A DNA stretch of 64,000 bases from Microbulbifer sp. GL-2. GTDB lineage: Bacteria > Pseudomonadota > Gammaproteobacteria > Pseudomonadales > Cellvibrionaceae. Shown one piece after another: positions 53,758 to 63,633 of the stretch. The stretch covers positions 372,001-436,000 of the forward strand of contig NZ_AP019807.1 in NCBI RefSeq assembly GCF_007183175.1, in the 5' to 3' direction. Made by a program: the position numbers and the translations under genes. The notes beneath the pieces were generated by a model, which saw only the letters and a program-made list of their open reading frames with translations, made no database searches and was not told the origin of the DNA. Position 1 is the first letter of the stretch. The number at the start of each line of letters is the position of its first letter.

Positions 53758-55380
53758 ATGACAAGTGAAACTTTGGCATTGAGTCGCGCCGCCGCTATTC
53801 GACAATTGCAATCCCACTTTGAACAATACAAGTGGTCGCTGCGTGAACTATTCGCTACGGATACACAGCGCACAGCAAATTTCAGCTGTGAAGCCGCAGG
53901 TATTTACCTGGACTTTAGTAAGAACCACCTGCGCCAGGACACTCTTCAGCTTTTACTCGATTATGCCGAAGATCAGGATTTGAGCGGCCAGATCTCCGCG
54001 CTTCTTAGCGGTGCCAATGTTAACAATACCGAGCATCGCCCTGCCCTGCATACCGCCCTGCGCTTCCAGGGTGAACCGAAAAACGATCACGAGCGCGCGG
54101 TTACAGACTGTCGTACGCAGATGAAACAATTTGCCGAGAAAGTCCACAACCAAAGTTGGCTGGGGTTTAGTGGCAAGCCTGTTCGCCATATTGTTAATAT
54201 CGGCATCGGCGGCTCTGATCTCGGCCCTCGCATGGTGGTCGAGGCCCTGAGCCCATGGCACAGGGAAGGGGTTCAGGTCCATTTTGTAGCGAATGTTGAC
54301 GGTGCCGATCTCAGTGACACCCTCAAGGGCCTCAACCCGGAGGAAACCCTGTTTATCGTTGCCTCCAAATCTTTCTCTACCCTGGAAACCCGCGAGAATG
54401 CACTTTCCGCACGCCGCTGGATGGTTGCTGCTGGGTGTGATGACAAGCAGTTGGCCCAACATTTCGTCGCCGTGAGCAGTAATATAGTTGCGGCACAGGA
54501 TTTCGGTATTGCCCCGGAAAATATCTTCCCCATGTGGAATTGGGTGGGTGGCCGCTATTCATTGTGGTCCGCCATTGGCCTGCCAATTGTTTTGGCCTGC
54601 GGCTACGAGGTTTTTGAGCAGTTACTGCAAGGCGCTCATGCCATGGACCAGCATTTTGCCAGTGCACCCTTGCGAGAAAACCTGCCGGTGATGATGGCTC
54701 TTGTACAGTTCTGGTACCGCCAGTGCTGGAACACCAGCAGCCAGGTGGTACTGCCCTACGCCCAGCGGTTGGCTAAGTTCCCGGCCTGGCTGCAACAGCT
54801 GGATATGGAGAGCCTGGGCAAGAGCGTGGATAAGGACGGCCAGGCATTGGGCTATCCCAGCGGCAGCGTGATCTGGGGCACCGAGGGCACCAACGGCCAA
54901 CACTCATTTCACCAGCTATTGCACCAGGGTACCGATCTGATTCCCGCAGATTTTATCGCGGTGAAAGAACCCACATCAGAATTGCATGAGCAACACCGAT
55001 GGCTACTTGCTTGCTGTATCAGCCAGAGCCAAGCCTTACTGCGCGGGAAATCCTTGCACGAGGCGCGCCAGGAGCTGGAAGAAACCGGCTATACCCACCG
55101 CGAAGCCCATGCATTGGCCCCCCACAAAGTGATCCCAGGCAACCGCCCCAGCAATACGCTGATTCTGGACAAACTCGATCCGCAACACCTGGGTGCTCTG
55201 CTGGCATTGTATGAACACAAAGTTTATGTGGGTGGCTGCTTACTCGGCATTAACCCTTTCGATCAGTGGGGCGTGGAACTGGGCAAACAATTGAGTTCAA
55301 AAATTCATAAAGCTGCCGACGGTGAAATACCGGAAGACTGGGATAGCTCTACCCGCAGCCTGCTGAGGAAGCTACTTTAA
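53758..55380 (+). CDS. pgi: Glucose-6-phosphate isomerase
   Basis: Glycolytic/gluconeogenic isomerase converting glucose-6-phosphate and fructose-6-phosphate, 540 aa. Signature segments are GIGGSDLGP, the SKSFSTLET loop and VGGRYSLWSAIGLP (PGI signature), and the catalytic EHKVYVGG near the C-terminus. A plus-strand terminator follows at 55411-55441. No other glycolysis gene is nearby. Confidence 0.95.
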   Translation: MTSETLALSRAAAIRQLQSHFEQYKWSLRELFATDTQRTANFSCEAAGIYLDFSKNHLRQDTLQLLLDYAEDQDLSGQISALLSGANVNNTEHRPALHTALRFQGEPKNDHERAVTDCRTQMKQFAEKVHNQSWLGFSGKPVRHIVNIGIGGSDLGPRMVVEALSPWHREGVQVHFVANVDGADLSDTLKGLNPEETLFIVASKSFSTLETRENALSARRWMVAAGCDDKQLAQHFVAVSSNIVAAQDFGIAPENIFPMWNWVGGRYSLWSAIGLPIVLACGYEVFEQLLQGAHAMDQHFASAPLRENLPVMMALVQFWYRQCWNTSSQVVLPYAQRLAKFPAWLQQLDMESLGKSVDKDGQALGYPSGSVIWGTEGTNGQHSFHQLLHQGTDLIPADFIAVKEPTSELHEQHRWLLACCISQSQALLRGKSLHEARQELEETGYTHREAHALAPHKVIPGNRPSNTLILDKLDPQHLGALLALYEHKVYVGGCLLGINPFDQWGVELGKQLSSKIHKAADGEIPEDWDSSTRSLLRKLL

Positions 55381-55410
55381 AGAATTTCTGGAGAGCATTT
55401 TCTTACACAA

Positions 55411-55441
55411 AAAAGGCCGCATTTACCCTGCGGCTTTTTTT
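55411..55441. terminator. Intrinsic terminator after pgi
   Basis: Stem GCCGCA / TGCGGC (55416-55421, 55429-55434) flanked by A5 on the left and T7 on the right, so it can terminate both the plus-strand pgi transcript and the convergent slipin transcript. Confidence 0.8.
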
Positions 55442-55551
55442 GTATTTTCAATAAATTACTTTTAATTCAATTTTCTTTTCTTCGTCTATTTTCTGCATTA
55501 TTTATTTGGGTAGAGAAACCCCAAATCCATTACCACAAACCAACAGGTTAC

Positions 55552-56316
55552 TTAGCTGCTGGTCTCTGGACCATGTTTAAGCAATGGCTTAATCAAGTCG
55601 AGCGGCAACGGGAACACCAAAGTTGAACTGTTATTGGCCCCAGCGATGTCAATCATCGTCTGCATATAGCGCAAGGTAATCGCATTGGCATTCTTGGATA
55701 GTTGATCGGCCGCCTCAGTAAGTTTCAGAGCCGCCTGGGCTTCACCTTCCGCATGAATAACCTTGGCGCGCCGCGCCCGTTCTGCTTCGGCCTGCTGGGC
55801 TATCGCGCGGACCATACTCTCATCGAGATCGATATGCTTAATTTCAACATTGGTGACTTTCACACCCCAGGCATCTGTTTGTTCGTCCAGGATATTTTGA
55901 ATATCCACATTGAGCTTGTCGCGCTCGGAAAGCATTTCATCCAGCTCATGTTTACCTAATACTGATCGCAAGGTTGTCTGGGATAGCTGGCTTACCGCTT
56001 CGTGATAAAACTCCACATTAATAATGGCGGATTGTGGGTTAATCACTCGGTAATAGACAACCGCATTCACCTTCACCGAAACGTTATCGCGACTGATTAC
56101 ATCCTGGGTGGGCACATCCATCACTACGGTGCGTAAATCCACTCGCTCCATAGTCTGGATGATGGGTATAATAATGATCAGGCCAGGACCTTTGACTGTT
56201 TGGAAACGTCCGAGAAAAAACACCACTGCGCGCTCGTATTCCCGCAGGATGCGGATGGCATACATCAGCAGCAATACCACCGCGAGCACTAGCAGACCAA
56301 TAAAATAGCTGACCAT
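55552..56316 (-). CDS. Slipin (SPFH/stomatin-like) protein
   Basis: Membrane scaffold of the stomatin/prohibitin family, 254 aa. A single N-terminal hydrophobic segment (about 3-22) precedes the SPFH domain (REYERAVVFFLGRFQTVKGPG, then VDLRTVVMDVPTQDV) and an alpha-helical, Ala/Glu-rich tail (AIAQQAEAERARRAKVIHAEGEAQA). Members organise membrane microdomains. It follows nfeD by 78 bases on the same strand, the classical slipin-NfeD pair, where the NfeD protease cleaves the slipin C-terminus in related systems. Confidence 0.9.
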   Translation of the reverse strand: MVSYFIGLLVLAVVLLLMYAIRILREYERAVVFFLGRFQTVKGPGLIIIIPIIQTMERVDLRTVVMDVPTQDVISRDNVSVKVNAVVYYRVINPQSAIINVEFYHEAVSQLSQTTLRSVLGKHELDEMLSERDKLNVDIQNILDEQTDAWGVKVTNVEIKHIDLDESMVRAIAQQAEAERARRAKVIHAEGEAQAALKLTEAADQLSKNANAITLRYMQTMIDIAGANNSSTLVFPLPLDLIKPLLKHGPETSS

Positions 56317-56394
56317 CTTCCTCTCTCCCTGTTCTCACCACCTGAAATCTGCAGGCGAAATTATTTAAGCCCACAGGTCGATCTAACCAAATTC

Positions 56395-57819
56395 CTAACC
56401 TGGTTCCACATACAGGAGCAAACCATGCTGAGCGATCACACGTACGCGTTGACCGGGCTCCAGAGGACTTTCACATTGAGCCTTCCAGATTTCCCCATCC
56501 AGATGTACCAGTACTTCAGTTTCCGTGACATCACTGACTACCGCAGAACGCCCTACAAGAGCCTGGTCTGCAGCGACACGCGGCGTACGCAGGCTTCTGC
56601 CCACAGCCAGGAAAAAAGTCAATAAAAAGAGCCCACTTACCCCGGCAATTGCACCAATCAGCTTTCTCGAAACCTGCATGCCGGGTACATCAGTATCAAT
56701 CAACATTACCGAGCCAATCACCAACGCAATAATTCCACCAATGCCCAGGGCGCCAAAACTGGGCATAAATACTTCCGCCACAATTAACAGTGCGCCAACA
56801 ATAATAAGCGCCAGTCCTGCATAATTAATCGGCAGAACCTGAAGCGCATAAAATGCCAATAATAGACAGATAACTCCGACGATCCCCGGCACAAAAGCAC
56901 CGGGACTATAACCTTCAAATATCAAGCCGTAGATACCGATTAACAGGAGAATATAAGCCACCTGAGGATTGGTAATCAGCGCCAACAATTCGTTGCGCCA
57001 ATCCGGCTCGTAGGTTTCTATGGGTAATTCTGCGATTCCCGCCGATATTGTGATCTCCCCGGAATCAAGAGAAACCTGGCGACCGGCAATCTGTTTTAGC
57101 AAGTCTTGATCGTTCTTGGCGACAATATCCACTACATTCATTTCAAGGGCTTCCGATGCAGTCAGGGTTGCCGCTTCGCGCACCGCCTTTTCCGCCCAGT
57201 CCGCGTTTCGTCCGTGACGCTGAGCCAGACCGCGAATAAATGCGACAGAATCATTGACTACTTTGCGTTCCATCGCAGTTCCAGAAAGTGGCTTCTCCTC
57301 TTTCTTTCCTTCTTCGTTTTCCCCTTCCTTATTTTCTTTATCCTCTTTTTTTTCATTCTCCTGGGGCTTACCACCTGGGGTTGGCGTGCCCGGTGGCCCA
57401 CCAATCTGCACTGGTGTGGCGGCGCCAAGCGTTGTGGCTGGAGCCATAGCCGCTATCTGGCTGGCATAAAGGATATAAGTACCAGCACTGGCGGCACGGG
57501 CGCCAGATGGGTAGACATAAGTAGCAATAGGAATTGGAGAGGAGAGAATATGCTGAATAATATCGCGGGAAGCAGCGTCGAGGCCGCCAGGGGTATCGAT
57601 ATGTACAATGATTAATTCTGCGCCGCGCTCACCAGCTTCCTCTGTGGCGCGCTTGAAGTAATCCGTAGTGGCTGGGCCTATGGCGCCATCAATAGACAGA
57701 AGTGCGACATGAGGAAAGGCCCCCTCCTGCGCGGCACTTTTGCAAATTAATACCGTGAAAAACAGCGCCAGGACAGCGATGCTGCGAGAGAAAACCGCAG
57801 GCGAACTCTGATTCAACAT
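56395..57819 (-). CDS. NfeD-family membrane serine protease
   Basis: Membrane-bound ClpP-class protease, 474 aa. A signal peptide (about 1-31) precedes the ClpP-like domain with catalytic Ser in RAASAGTY (near 112) and Lys in MERKVVNDS (near 183), then four to five membrane helices and a C-terminal OB-fold NfeD domain. Between the two catalytic residues lies an unusual Glu/Lys-rich insert (about 150-178), reflected in low-complexity DNA at 57300-57360. It is probably coupled to the slipin gene downstream. Confidence 0.88.
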   Translation of the reverse strand: MLNQSSPAVFSRSIAVLALFFTVLICKSAAQEGAFPHVALLSIDGAIGPATTDYFKRATEEAGERGAELIIVHIDTPGGLDAASRDIIQHILSSPIPIATYVYPSGARAASAGTYILYASQIAAMAPATTLGAATPVQIGGPPGTPTPGGKPQENEKKEDKENKEGENEEGKKEEKPLSGTAMERKVVNDSVAFIRGLAQRHGRNADWAEKAVREAATLTASEALEMNVVDIVAKNDQDLLKQIAGRQVSLDSGEITISAGIAELPIETYEPDWRNELLALITNPQVAYILLLIGIYGLIFEGYSPGAFVPGIVGVICLLLAFYALQVLPINYAGLALIIVGALLIVAEVFMPSFGALGIGGIIALVIGSVMLIDTDVPGMQVSRKLIGAIAGVSGLFLLTFFLAVGRSLRTPRVAADQALVGRSAVVSDVTETEVLVHLDGEIWKAQCESPLEPGQRVRVIAQHGLLLYVEPG

Positions 57820-57938
57820 GCACCTTTCCCTGATGCGTTTGCGAAAGTGCCCCGACCTGTAGTAGCAAGACAGGCCGAGCCAACTTAATCAGATTAACAG
57901 AAAAAAGCGGCGCTATCTGAAAACGGGGCCAATCAACC

Positions 57939-58955
57939 TTATACCGGGTTACGGCGACTAAACCAATTCACTTCGCGGGCATACTTGTTCACCTGGCCTT
58001 CCACCCCCAACAGCAAGGCAAACAGTGCCATACGCACCAGCAGACCGTTGTCCGTCTGGCGGAAAATCGCAAGACTGGGATGCTCGTTCAAATCAGTATC
58101 CAACTCATTGGCTTCCGCGCGGGAATCTCTGGGCAGAGGATGCATAATCACCGTATTCGGCTGAGCATTGCGAGTAAAGATCTCCCGGTTCAAACGGAAA
58201 CGGCCACGGTACAGGTTGGCCTCCTCCTGGGAAGCGAAACGCTCCTCTTGAATACGAGTGGAATACACAATATCCACATCTGTAATCGAAGATTCCAGCT
58301 GGTCAGTGACTGTCACAGCGTGCCCGACAGCACTCAGCTTCTCCACTACCCCTTCCGGCATGGCCAGCTCCGGCGGGGATACCAGCACTACCTGCACCTT
58401 ACCGAACAGGCTCAACAGTTTGCACAGTGAGTGCACTGTACGACCGTGCTTGAGATCACCGATCATGGCGATACGAAAATCATCCAAGGTGCGCCCGTGG
58501 GCGGCCAGTTCCTTGCGGATGGTATAGAGGTCAAGCAGGGCCTGGGTGGGGTGCTCGTTGGCGCCGTCACCACCATTCACCACCGGTACCCGGCTCGCTG
58601 CAGCAAACTCGGCTACAGAACCCTCTTGCGGATGGCGCATACAGATCACATCACTGTAGCCAGACAGCACCCGTGCCGTATCGTAGAGGGATTCCCCCTT
58701 GGCCATGGCACTGGCGGTAATTCCAACAGTTTCACGCACAGTACCGCCCAGCAGGTTGAAGGCTGCCCCGAAGCTGAGGCGGGTACGGGTACTCGGCTCC
58801 ATAAACATATTGCCGAGAATCGCCCCCTCCAGAACCCGAGTCACCTTCTCGCGGCGAGCGTAGGGGGTCATAGCGTCGGCCACATCAAAAACGTGCTCTA
58901 TATCGGCACGCTCGAACTGGCTGACGGATAAAATATTGGCTCCGATAAAGTCCAT
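57939..58955 (-). CDS. pyrB: Aspartate carbamoyltransferase
   Basis: Pyrimidine biosynthesis enzyme joining carbamoyl phosphate and aspartate, 338 aa. The carbamoyl-phosphate loop is EPSTRTRLSFGAA and the aspartate-side signature is HPTQALLDLY. It is longer than E. coli PyrB (311) and appears to be of the type without a neighbouring pyrI. ATG at 58955 has GGAG 5 bases upstream; the frame continues to 59006 without a ribosome site. Confidence 0.94.
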   Translation of the reverse strand: MDFIGANILSVSQFERADIEHVFDVADAMTPYARREKVTRVLEGAILGNMFMEPSTRTRLSFGAAFNLLGGTVRETVGITASAMAKGESLYDTARVLSGYSDVICMRHPQEGSVAEFAAASRVPVVNGGDGANEHPTQALLDLYTIRKELAAHGRTLDDFRIAMIGDLKHGRTVHSLCKLLSLFGKVQVVLVSPPELAMPEGVVEKLSAVGHAVTVTDQLESSITDVDIVYSTRIQEERFASQEEANLYRGRFRLNREIFTRNAQPNTVIMHPLPRDSRAEANELDTDLNEHPSLAIFRQTDNGLLVRMALFALLLGVEGQVNKYAREVNWFSRRNPV

Positions 58956-59066
58956 GGTTACTCCAAGGGTTGCGTCTTGTGGACGCCGGGTATTCGCCAG
59001 CGGCATTCTACTCGGGCGCTGCCATAGAGCCCAGCCCGGATACGCCGCGGACAGGAAAAGCCAGGG

Positions 59067-60494
59067 TCAGGCCAACAGGCTATCGCCCCAGTTTTCCAGC
59101 TCGGTTATCAGTGGGATCCGCTCCGGGTACTGCACCCTCAGTTCGGACAGCTGTCGGAAGTAGTCTTCGAGCGTGATAGAGGCCCCTACGGTGGGATCAG
59201 TTAAACGCTGGAAGCACCAGATCTGCCAGCGCTGATGCTCTTCCTCGGACAGGGTCTCGGGAAAATTGCGCGCACGCATGCGGAACAGCAACTCCGGCAG
59301 GCGTTTGTCACTAAATGGCACTTCACCGGCCAGTGCTTCGGGCCCACGGGCAGCCAGTCCACGGTGAAGCTCGCGGCAGATATCCCGATCTGCATCACTG
59401 AGGAAACCACCGTAAAGGTCAGCTTCAACATCTTTCTGTGGAAATTCGCGATCCAGGAATACGTTGTGCAGCTTCTCGGTCAGATCCATATCCTTGAGCT
59501 TTTGCCAGTTGGCTTCACAGGCTGCACGGTCGATGCCCAGTTCGGCAGCGCGCTTGTCGTCGAGCATATTCGCTGGAGCCAACACAGGGCACTTGTTCAA
59601 ATGCACCAGCTTCAGTCCCACAGGCAGTTCTCCTTCGCGGAGCTTATCGCGGGCGGTGTAGAGACGTTCACGCAAAGCATCGGCATCCAGGTCGAACAGA
59701 GGCTCCGGGTCCATCGCCAGGTTGGCGACGATAACCGCATTGCGGTTAACCGGATGGCTGGCCAGTGGCATCACATAAGTCAAATGACCGTGTGTAGCAG
59801 AGACCTTGCCGGAAATATGCAGCAGTGGGCGGCGCTCGCGCATATCGAGCATTTTCGCCGCTTCCTGTTTACGGCGCAGGCGGAACACATAATCGTATAG
59901 TTTCGGCTGCTGCTTGCGAATTAACCTCGCCATATCAATAGTGGCGTGGACATCGGATAGAGCATCGTGGGCGCCCTCGTGGGCAATACCATTCGCGGCG
60001 GTCAACTCTTCCAGGCGGAAAGAAGGCGCGCCGTCCTCGCGGGTCGGCCACTGAATACCTTGCGGGCGCAGGGCATAGGTGAGGCGCACCATATCTATAA
60101 TATCCCAGCGGCTGTTTCCGGAGCGCCACTCGCGCTCATAGGGGTCGAGCAGGTTGCGATACAGGGTGTAACGGGTTACTTCGTCATCAAAACGCAAACT
60201 GTTGTAGCCAACGCCACAAGTCCTGGGAGTGCCCAGCTCAGCGAGGATACGCTGGATAAATTCGATTTCCGGCACACCTTCAGCCATAGCCTTTTGCGGG
60301 CTGATACCAGTAACCAGGCTGGCCAACGGTTGCGGCAGGCAGTCTACCGAAGGGCGGCAGTAAATCATCAGTGGCTCACCGACGATATTGAGTTCCTCGT
60401 CGGTCCTGATACCGGCAAACTGCGCCGGCTTATCTACACCCGGGTCTACGCCCCAGGTTTCATAATCATGCCAATAAAGTGTGCTTGAACTCAC
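59067..60494 (-). CDS. sbcB: Exodeoxyribonuclease I
   Basis: 3'-5' single-strand DNA exonuclease acting in mismatch repair and recombination, 475 aa, the E. coli length. The DEDD acids begin in WHDYETWG, with NSLRFDDE and the DALSDVHATIDMA segment giving further acids. The helical C-terminal domain follows. GTG at 60494 is chosen, with GGAGG 4-5 bases upstream; an upstream in-frame ATG at 60557 has no ribosome site and its sequence does not fit. It is divergent from argS and 111 bases upstream of pyrB. Confidence 0.93.
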   Translation of the reverse strand: MSSSTLYWHDYETWGVDPGVDKPAQFAGIRTDEELNIVGEPLMIYCRPSVDCLPQPLASLVTGISPQKAMAEGVPEIEFIQRILAELGTPRTCGVGYNSLRFDDEVTRYTLYRNLLDPYEREWRSGNSRWDIIDMVRLTYALRPQGIQWPTREDGAPSFRLEELTAANGIAHEGAHDALSDVHATIDMARLIRKQQPKLYDYVFRLRRKQEAAKMLDMRERRPLLHISGKVSATHGHLTYVMPLASHPVNRNAVIVANLAMDPEPLFDLDADALRERLYTARDKLREGELPVGLKLVHLNKCPVLAPANMLDDKRAAELGIDRAACEANWQKLKDMDLTEKLHNVFLDREFPQKDVEADLYGGFLSDADRDICRELHRGLAARGPEALAGEVPFSDKRLPELLFRMRARNFPETLSEEEHQRWQIWCFQRLTDPTVGASITLEDYFRQLSELRVQYPERIPLITELENWGDSLLA

Positions 60495-60664
60495 GGTACC
60501 TCCATAATTTGGCGGCATCATACCACTCACCGCCGCGCCAACTGGACACCTGTACACAGATTTGAACTGGGACTAACAGCTATAGCCCGCAAACGCTGGT
60601 TGCAAAGCCGCCACCGCCCATTAAAATTCGGCGTTTCCACGAATCTAAGACAGCGCTTCACTCT

Positions 60665-62401
60665 ATGAATATTCGCCAACTCCTCTCCGATAAATTCCAG
60701 GCCGCCATGCTCGCCGCCGGTATCCCCGAAGAATGCGGCCCCTTCGTGGCACCTGCGAAGAAAGCCGGATTTGGCGACTACCAGGCCAACGGCGCCATGG
60801 GCGCTGCCAAACGCATGGGTACCAACCCGCGCGAGCTGGCCAGCAAGATCCTTGAGCAACTGGACAAGGGCGATATGATCGAAAAGGTCGAGATTGCAGG
60901 CCCTGGCTTCTTAAACATCCATCTGAGTGAACAGTGGCTGAGCCAGCAACTATTGTCCGCCCAAGGCGACAAGCGCCTGAATATCGCCTCGGTTGAAGAG
61001 CCCAAGACCGTAGTCATTGACTATTCCCACCCCAACCTGGCCAAAGAGATGCACGTGGGCCACCTGCGCACCACCATCATCGGCGACGCCCTGGCGCGCC
61101 TGTTGGAGTTCCAGGGCCATAAGGTTGTGCGCCAAAACCATATGGGCGATTGGGGTACCCAGTTCGGCATGTTGCTCGCGCACCTGTCCGACAAACTGGC
61201 GGATAGCGATGCCGAAGTGGCGCTGGCCGATCTGGAAGTCTTCTACCGCGAAGCCAAGGTACGCTTCGACGAAGAAGAAGGCTTTGCCGATCGCGCACGT
61301 GAATACGTCGTAAAACTGCAAGGCGGTGACGAGCAGTGCCTGAAACTGTGGAAACAGTTTATCGATATCTCCATCAGTCACTGTGAAGAAATCTACTCCA
61401 AGCTGAATGTCACCCTCAAGCAGGAAGATGTTTACGCAGAGAGCCAATATAACGACGACCTGCCGGTACTGGTTAAAGAGCTACTAGACCGTGGCATCGC
61501 CGTCGAAGACCAGGGCGCTATTGTAGTGTTTCTGGAAGAGATGGCCGATAAAGAGGGCAATCCCAGCCCGATGATTATCCAGAAGAAAGGTGGCGGTTAC
61601 TTGTATGCTACCACCGACCTTGCTGCCATCCGCTACCGCGCCAATCAACTAGGGGCCGACCGCATTCTCTACGTGGTGGACGCGCGCCAATCCCTGCATC
61701 TGCAGCAGGCCTTTGTCGCCTCGCGCAAAGCCGGCTTCCTGCCGGAGACCCTCTCTCTGGAGCACTGCGCCTTCGGCACCATGATGGGCGACGACGGCAA
61801 GCCTTTTAAAACCCGCACCGGCGGAACCGTAAAACTGGCGGCCCTGCTGGACGAAGCGGTGGAGCGTGCAGAAAAACTGGTCTCCGAGAAAAACCCGGAA
61901 CTGGATGCAAAAACCTGTGCGGAAATTGCACGCAAAGTAGGCATCGGCGCAGTGAAATATGCCGACCTGAGTAAAACCCGTACCAACGATTACATCTTCA
62001 GCTGGGAATCCATGCTCAGCTTCGAGGGCAACACCGCTCCCTACCTGCAGTATGCCTACACTCGTGTGCGCAGTATTTTCCGCAAAGCTGGTATCGAACC
62101 AAATGCACTTAAGGGCGATATCCAACTTGAGAGCCCACAAGAGCGTATCCTGGCGGTTAAATTGAGCCAGTTTGGTGAAGTGCTGGACCAGGTAGCCAAG
62201 GACACTTTCCCTCATGTGCTCTGCACTTATCTATACGAGCTGGCCAGTGCCTATATGAGCTTCTACGAAGCCTGCCCGGTATTGAAAGAAGGCGTAAGTG
62301 AGCAGCAGAAACAGAGTCGCCTGCAATTGTGTAATCTGGTGGCCAGCACTATCGCTACCGGCCTCGATCTACTCGGCATTGAAGTGATGGAGCAGATGTA
62401 A
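60665..62401 (+). CDS. argS: Arginyl-tRNA synthetase
   Basis: Class I synthetase charging tRNA-Arg, 578 aa (E. coli 577). The HIGH motif is HVGH in HPNLAKEMHVGHLRTT; the N-terminal Add1 domain and C-terminal DALR anticodon domain (YTRVRSIFRKAG) are recognisable. The start at 60665 lacks a strong ribosome site. It is divergent from sbcB. Confidence 0.96.
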   Translation: MNIRQLLSDKFQAAMLAAGIPEECGPFVAPAKKAGFGDYQANGAMGAAKRMGTNPRELASKILEQLDKGDMIEKVEIAGPGFLNIHLSEQWLSQQLLSAQGDKRLNIASVEEPKTVVIDYSHPNLAKEMHVGHLRTTIIGDALARLLEFQGHKVVRQNHMGDWGTQFGMLLAHLSDKLADSDAEVALADLEVFYREAKVRFDEEEGFADRAREYVVKLQGGDEQCLKLWKQFIDISISHCEEIYSKLNVTLKQEDVYAESQYNDDLPVLVKELLDRGIAVEDQGAIVVFLEEMADKEGNPSPMIIQKKGGGYLYATTDLAAIRYRANQLGADRILYVVDARQSLHLQQAFVASRKAGFLPETLSLEHCAFGTMMGDDGKPFKTRTGGTVKLAALLDEAVERAEKLVSEKNPELDAKTCAEIARKVGIGAVKYADLSKTRTNDYIFSWESMLSFEGNTAPYLQYAYTRVRSIFRKAGIEPNALKGDIQLESPQERILAVKLSQFGEVLDQVAKDTFPHVLCTYLYELASAYMSFYEACPVLKEGVSEQQKQSRLQLCNLVASTIATGLDLLGIEVMEQM

Positions 62402-62564
62402 GTTGCTCCAGCCCGGTGCCACCTCCGGCAAATATGCAGGCAGGCTAGCCGGGCAGCTCCTGGGCAGGCAGGTTTCTCCAACTTGTCGCCCAACTATCCT
62501 GCTCCATCGATTGCTCTATACCGGCCACATTTTTCCCTCCGGTCTAATTAAAGGAAAGTAACCC

Positions 62565-63452
62565 GTGAAAATCCTGATTACCGGCGCCTCAGGCCTGTTA
62601 GGCCGCAGTGTATTCAAACAATTTTCCAGCAATCCGGATTTTTCCGTTACCGGAGCCGCTTTTTCCCGGGTGGATGAACAGTTAATTCGCCTGGACTTAT
62701 CTGATAGCGACGCAGTAAAAGCTTGTTTGCAGGAAATTGAGCCCGACATGGTAATTCATTGCGCTGCCGAGCGCTGGCCGGACCGCTGTGCTGACAATCC
62801 AGATACCGCCTGGCAACTTAATGTCAGCAGCACAGAGCTCCTAGCAGGGCACTGTAGCGAAATCAGTGCACAGCTGGTGTATATCAGTACCGATTATGTC
62901 TTCGACGGCAGTGCCGCACCCTATTCTGCCGATGACACACCCAATCCCGTGAACTTTTATGGCCGCAGTAAACTGGCCGGAGAAGAAGCGGTATTAAAAA
63001 ACGGTAACCATTGGGTATTAAGGTTGCCATGGCTGTTTGGTCCCGTGATCTACCTGGAAGAATCCGGTATTACCGCCCTGCTGGATACACTGCGTGAAGA
63101 AAAGCCAGTCACATTGGACCACTGGGCAATTCGCTTTCCCACCAGCGTCGAGGAGGTGGCAGAAGTATTGGAGCAATGCCTGCTAAAGATCCGTAGCGGC
63201 AAAAAATTTGAAGGCATCTATCAATGGAGCGGCGATACCGCCTGCACCCGCTATGAGCTCGCACAACTTATCGCCGAGACCTGCGGCCTAAATGCCAAGC
63301 ACCTCAACGCAAATAGCGAGCCCAATTTTTCTGTACCGCGCCCTTACAATTGTCAGCTGGATAAATCCCGGCTTACAGGTTTGGGTATAAAAGGCTGTGA
63401 GTCATTGCAACAGCAACTGGCCCGTAATTTAAAACCATTTATCGATAATTAA
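62565..63452 (+). CDS. RmlD-like NAD(P)-dependent sugar reductase family protein
   Basis: Short-chain dehydrogenase of the extended/RmlD group, 295 aa. The nucleotide-binding GASGLLGR (residues 7-14) and catalytic YGRSKLAGE (YxxxK) are clear, and VYISTDYVFDGS is the typical RmlD middle segment. It could be a dTDP-4-dehydrorhamnose reductase or a MAT2B-like regulator; no rmlA/B/C lies nearby, so the first is less likely. Start is GTG at 62565, with AAGGA about 8 bases upstream. Confidence 0.83.
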   Translation: MKILITGASGLLGRSVFKQFSSNPDFSVTGAAFSRVDEQLIRLDLSDSDAVKACLQEIEPDMVIHCAAERWPDRCADNPDTAWQLNVSSTELLAGHCSEISAQLVYISTDYVFDGSAAPYSADDTPNPVNFYGRSKLAGEEAVLKNGNHWVLRLPWLFGPVIYLEESGITALLDTLREEKPVTLDHWAIRFPTSVEEVAEVLEQCLLKIRSGKKFEGIYQWSGDTACTRYELAQLIAETCGLNAKHLNANSEPNFSVPRPYNCQLDKSRLTGLGIKGCESLQQQLARNLKPFIDN

Positions 63453-63492
63453 TTTAAACAGTTTCAAATAAAAGCGCTATAGGGATGTAGCG

Positions 63493-63567
63493 CTGCCGGC
63501 CGCTGGCCAGCACTGGTCTTTGTAATACATCAACACATTTATCCAATGTGTATTGCAAAGGCGGCAG
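63493..63567 (+). other. Structured element upstream of nucleoside-hydrolase-like gene
   Basis: Outer pairing CTGCCG / CGGCAG (63493-63498, 63562-63567) encloses a palindrome GCTGGCCAGC (63502-63511) and a 12-bp stem CTTTGTAATACA / TGTATTGCAAAG (63518-63529, 63549-63560) with one G-T pair. It lies 67 bases before the next gene and could be a leader structure. No known riboswitch class was recognised. Confidence 0.45.
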
Positions 63568-63633
63568 TCGAGTAGATCAGGGAAGAACTATTGGATTGCA
63601 GGGTTAAACCACTCGAACATTAGGGAAGAACAA

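Noticed and set aside
63493..63567. Integron attC site or known riboswitch
   Set aside because: No attC core sequences, and no conserved motif of purine, preQ1, TPP, cobalamin or c-di-GMP riboswitches could be seen.
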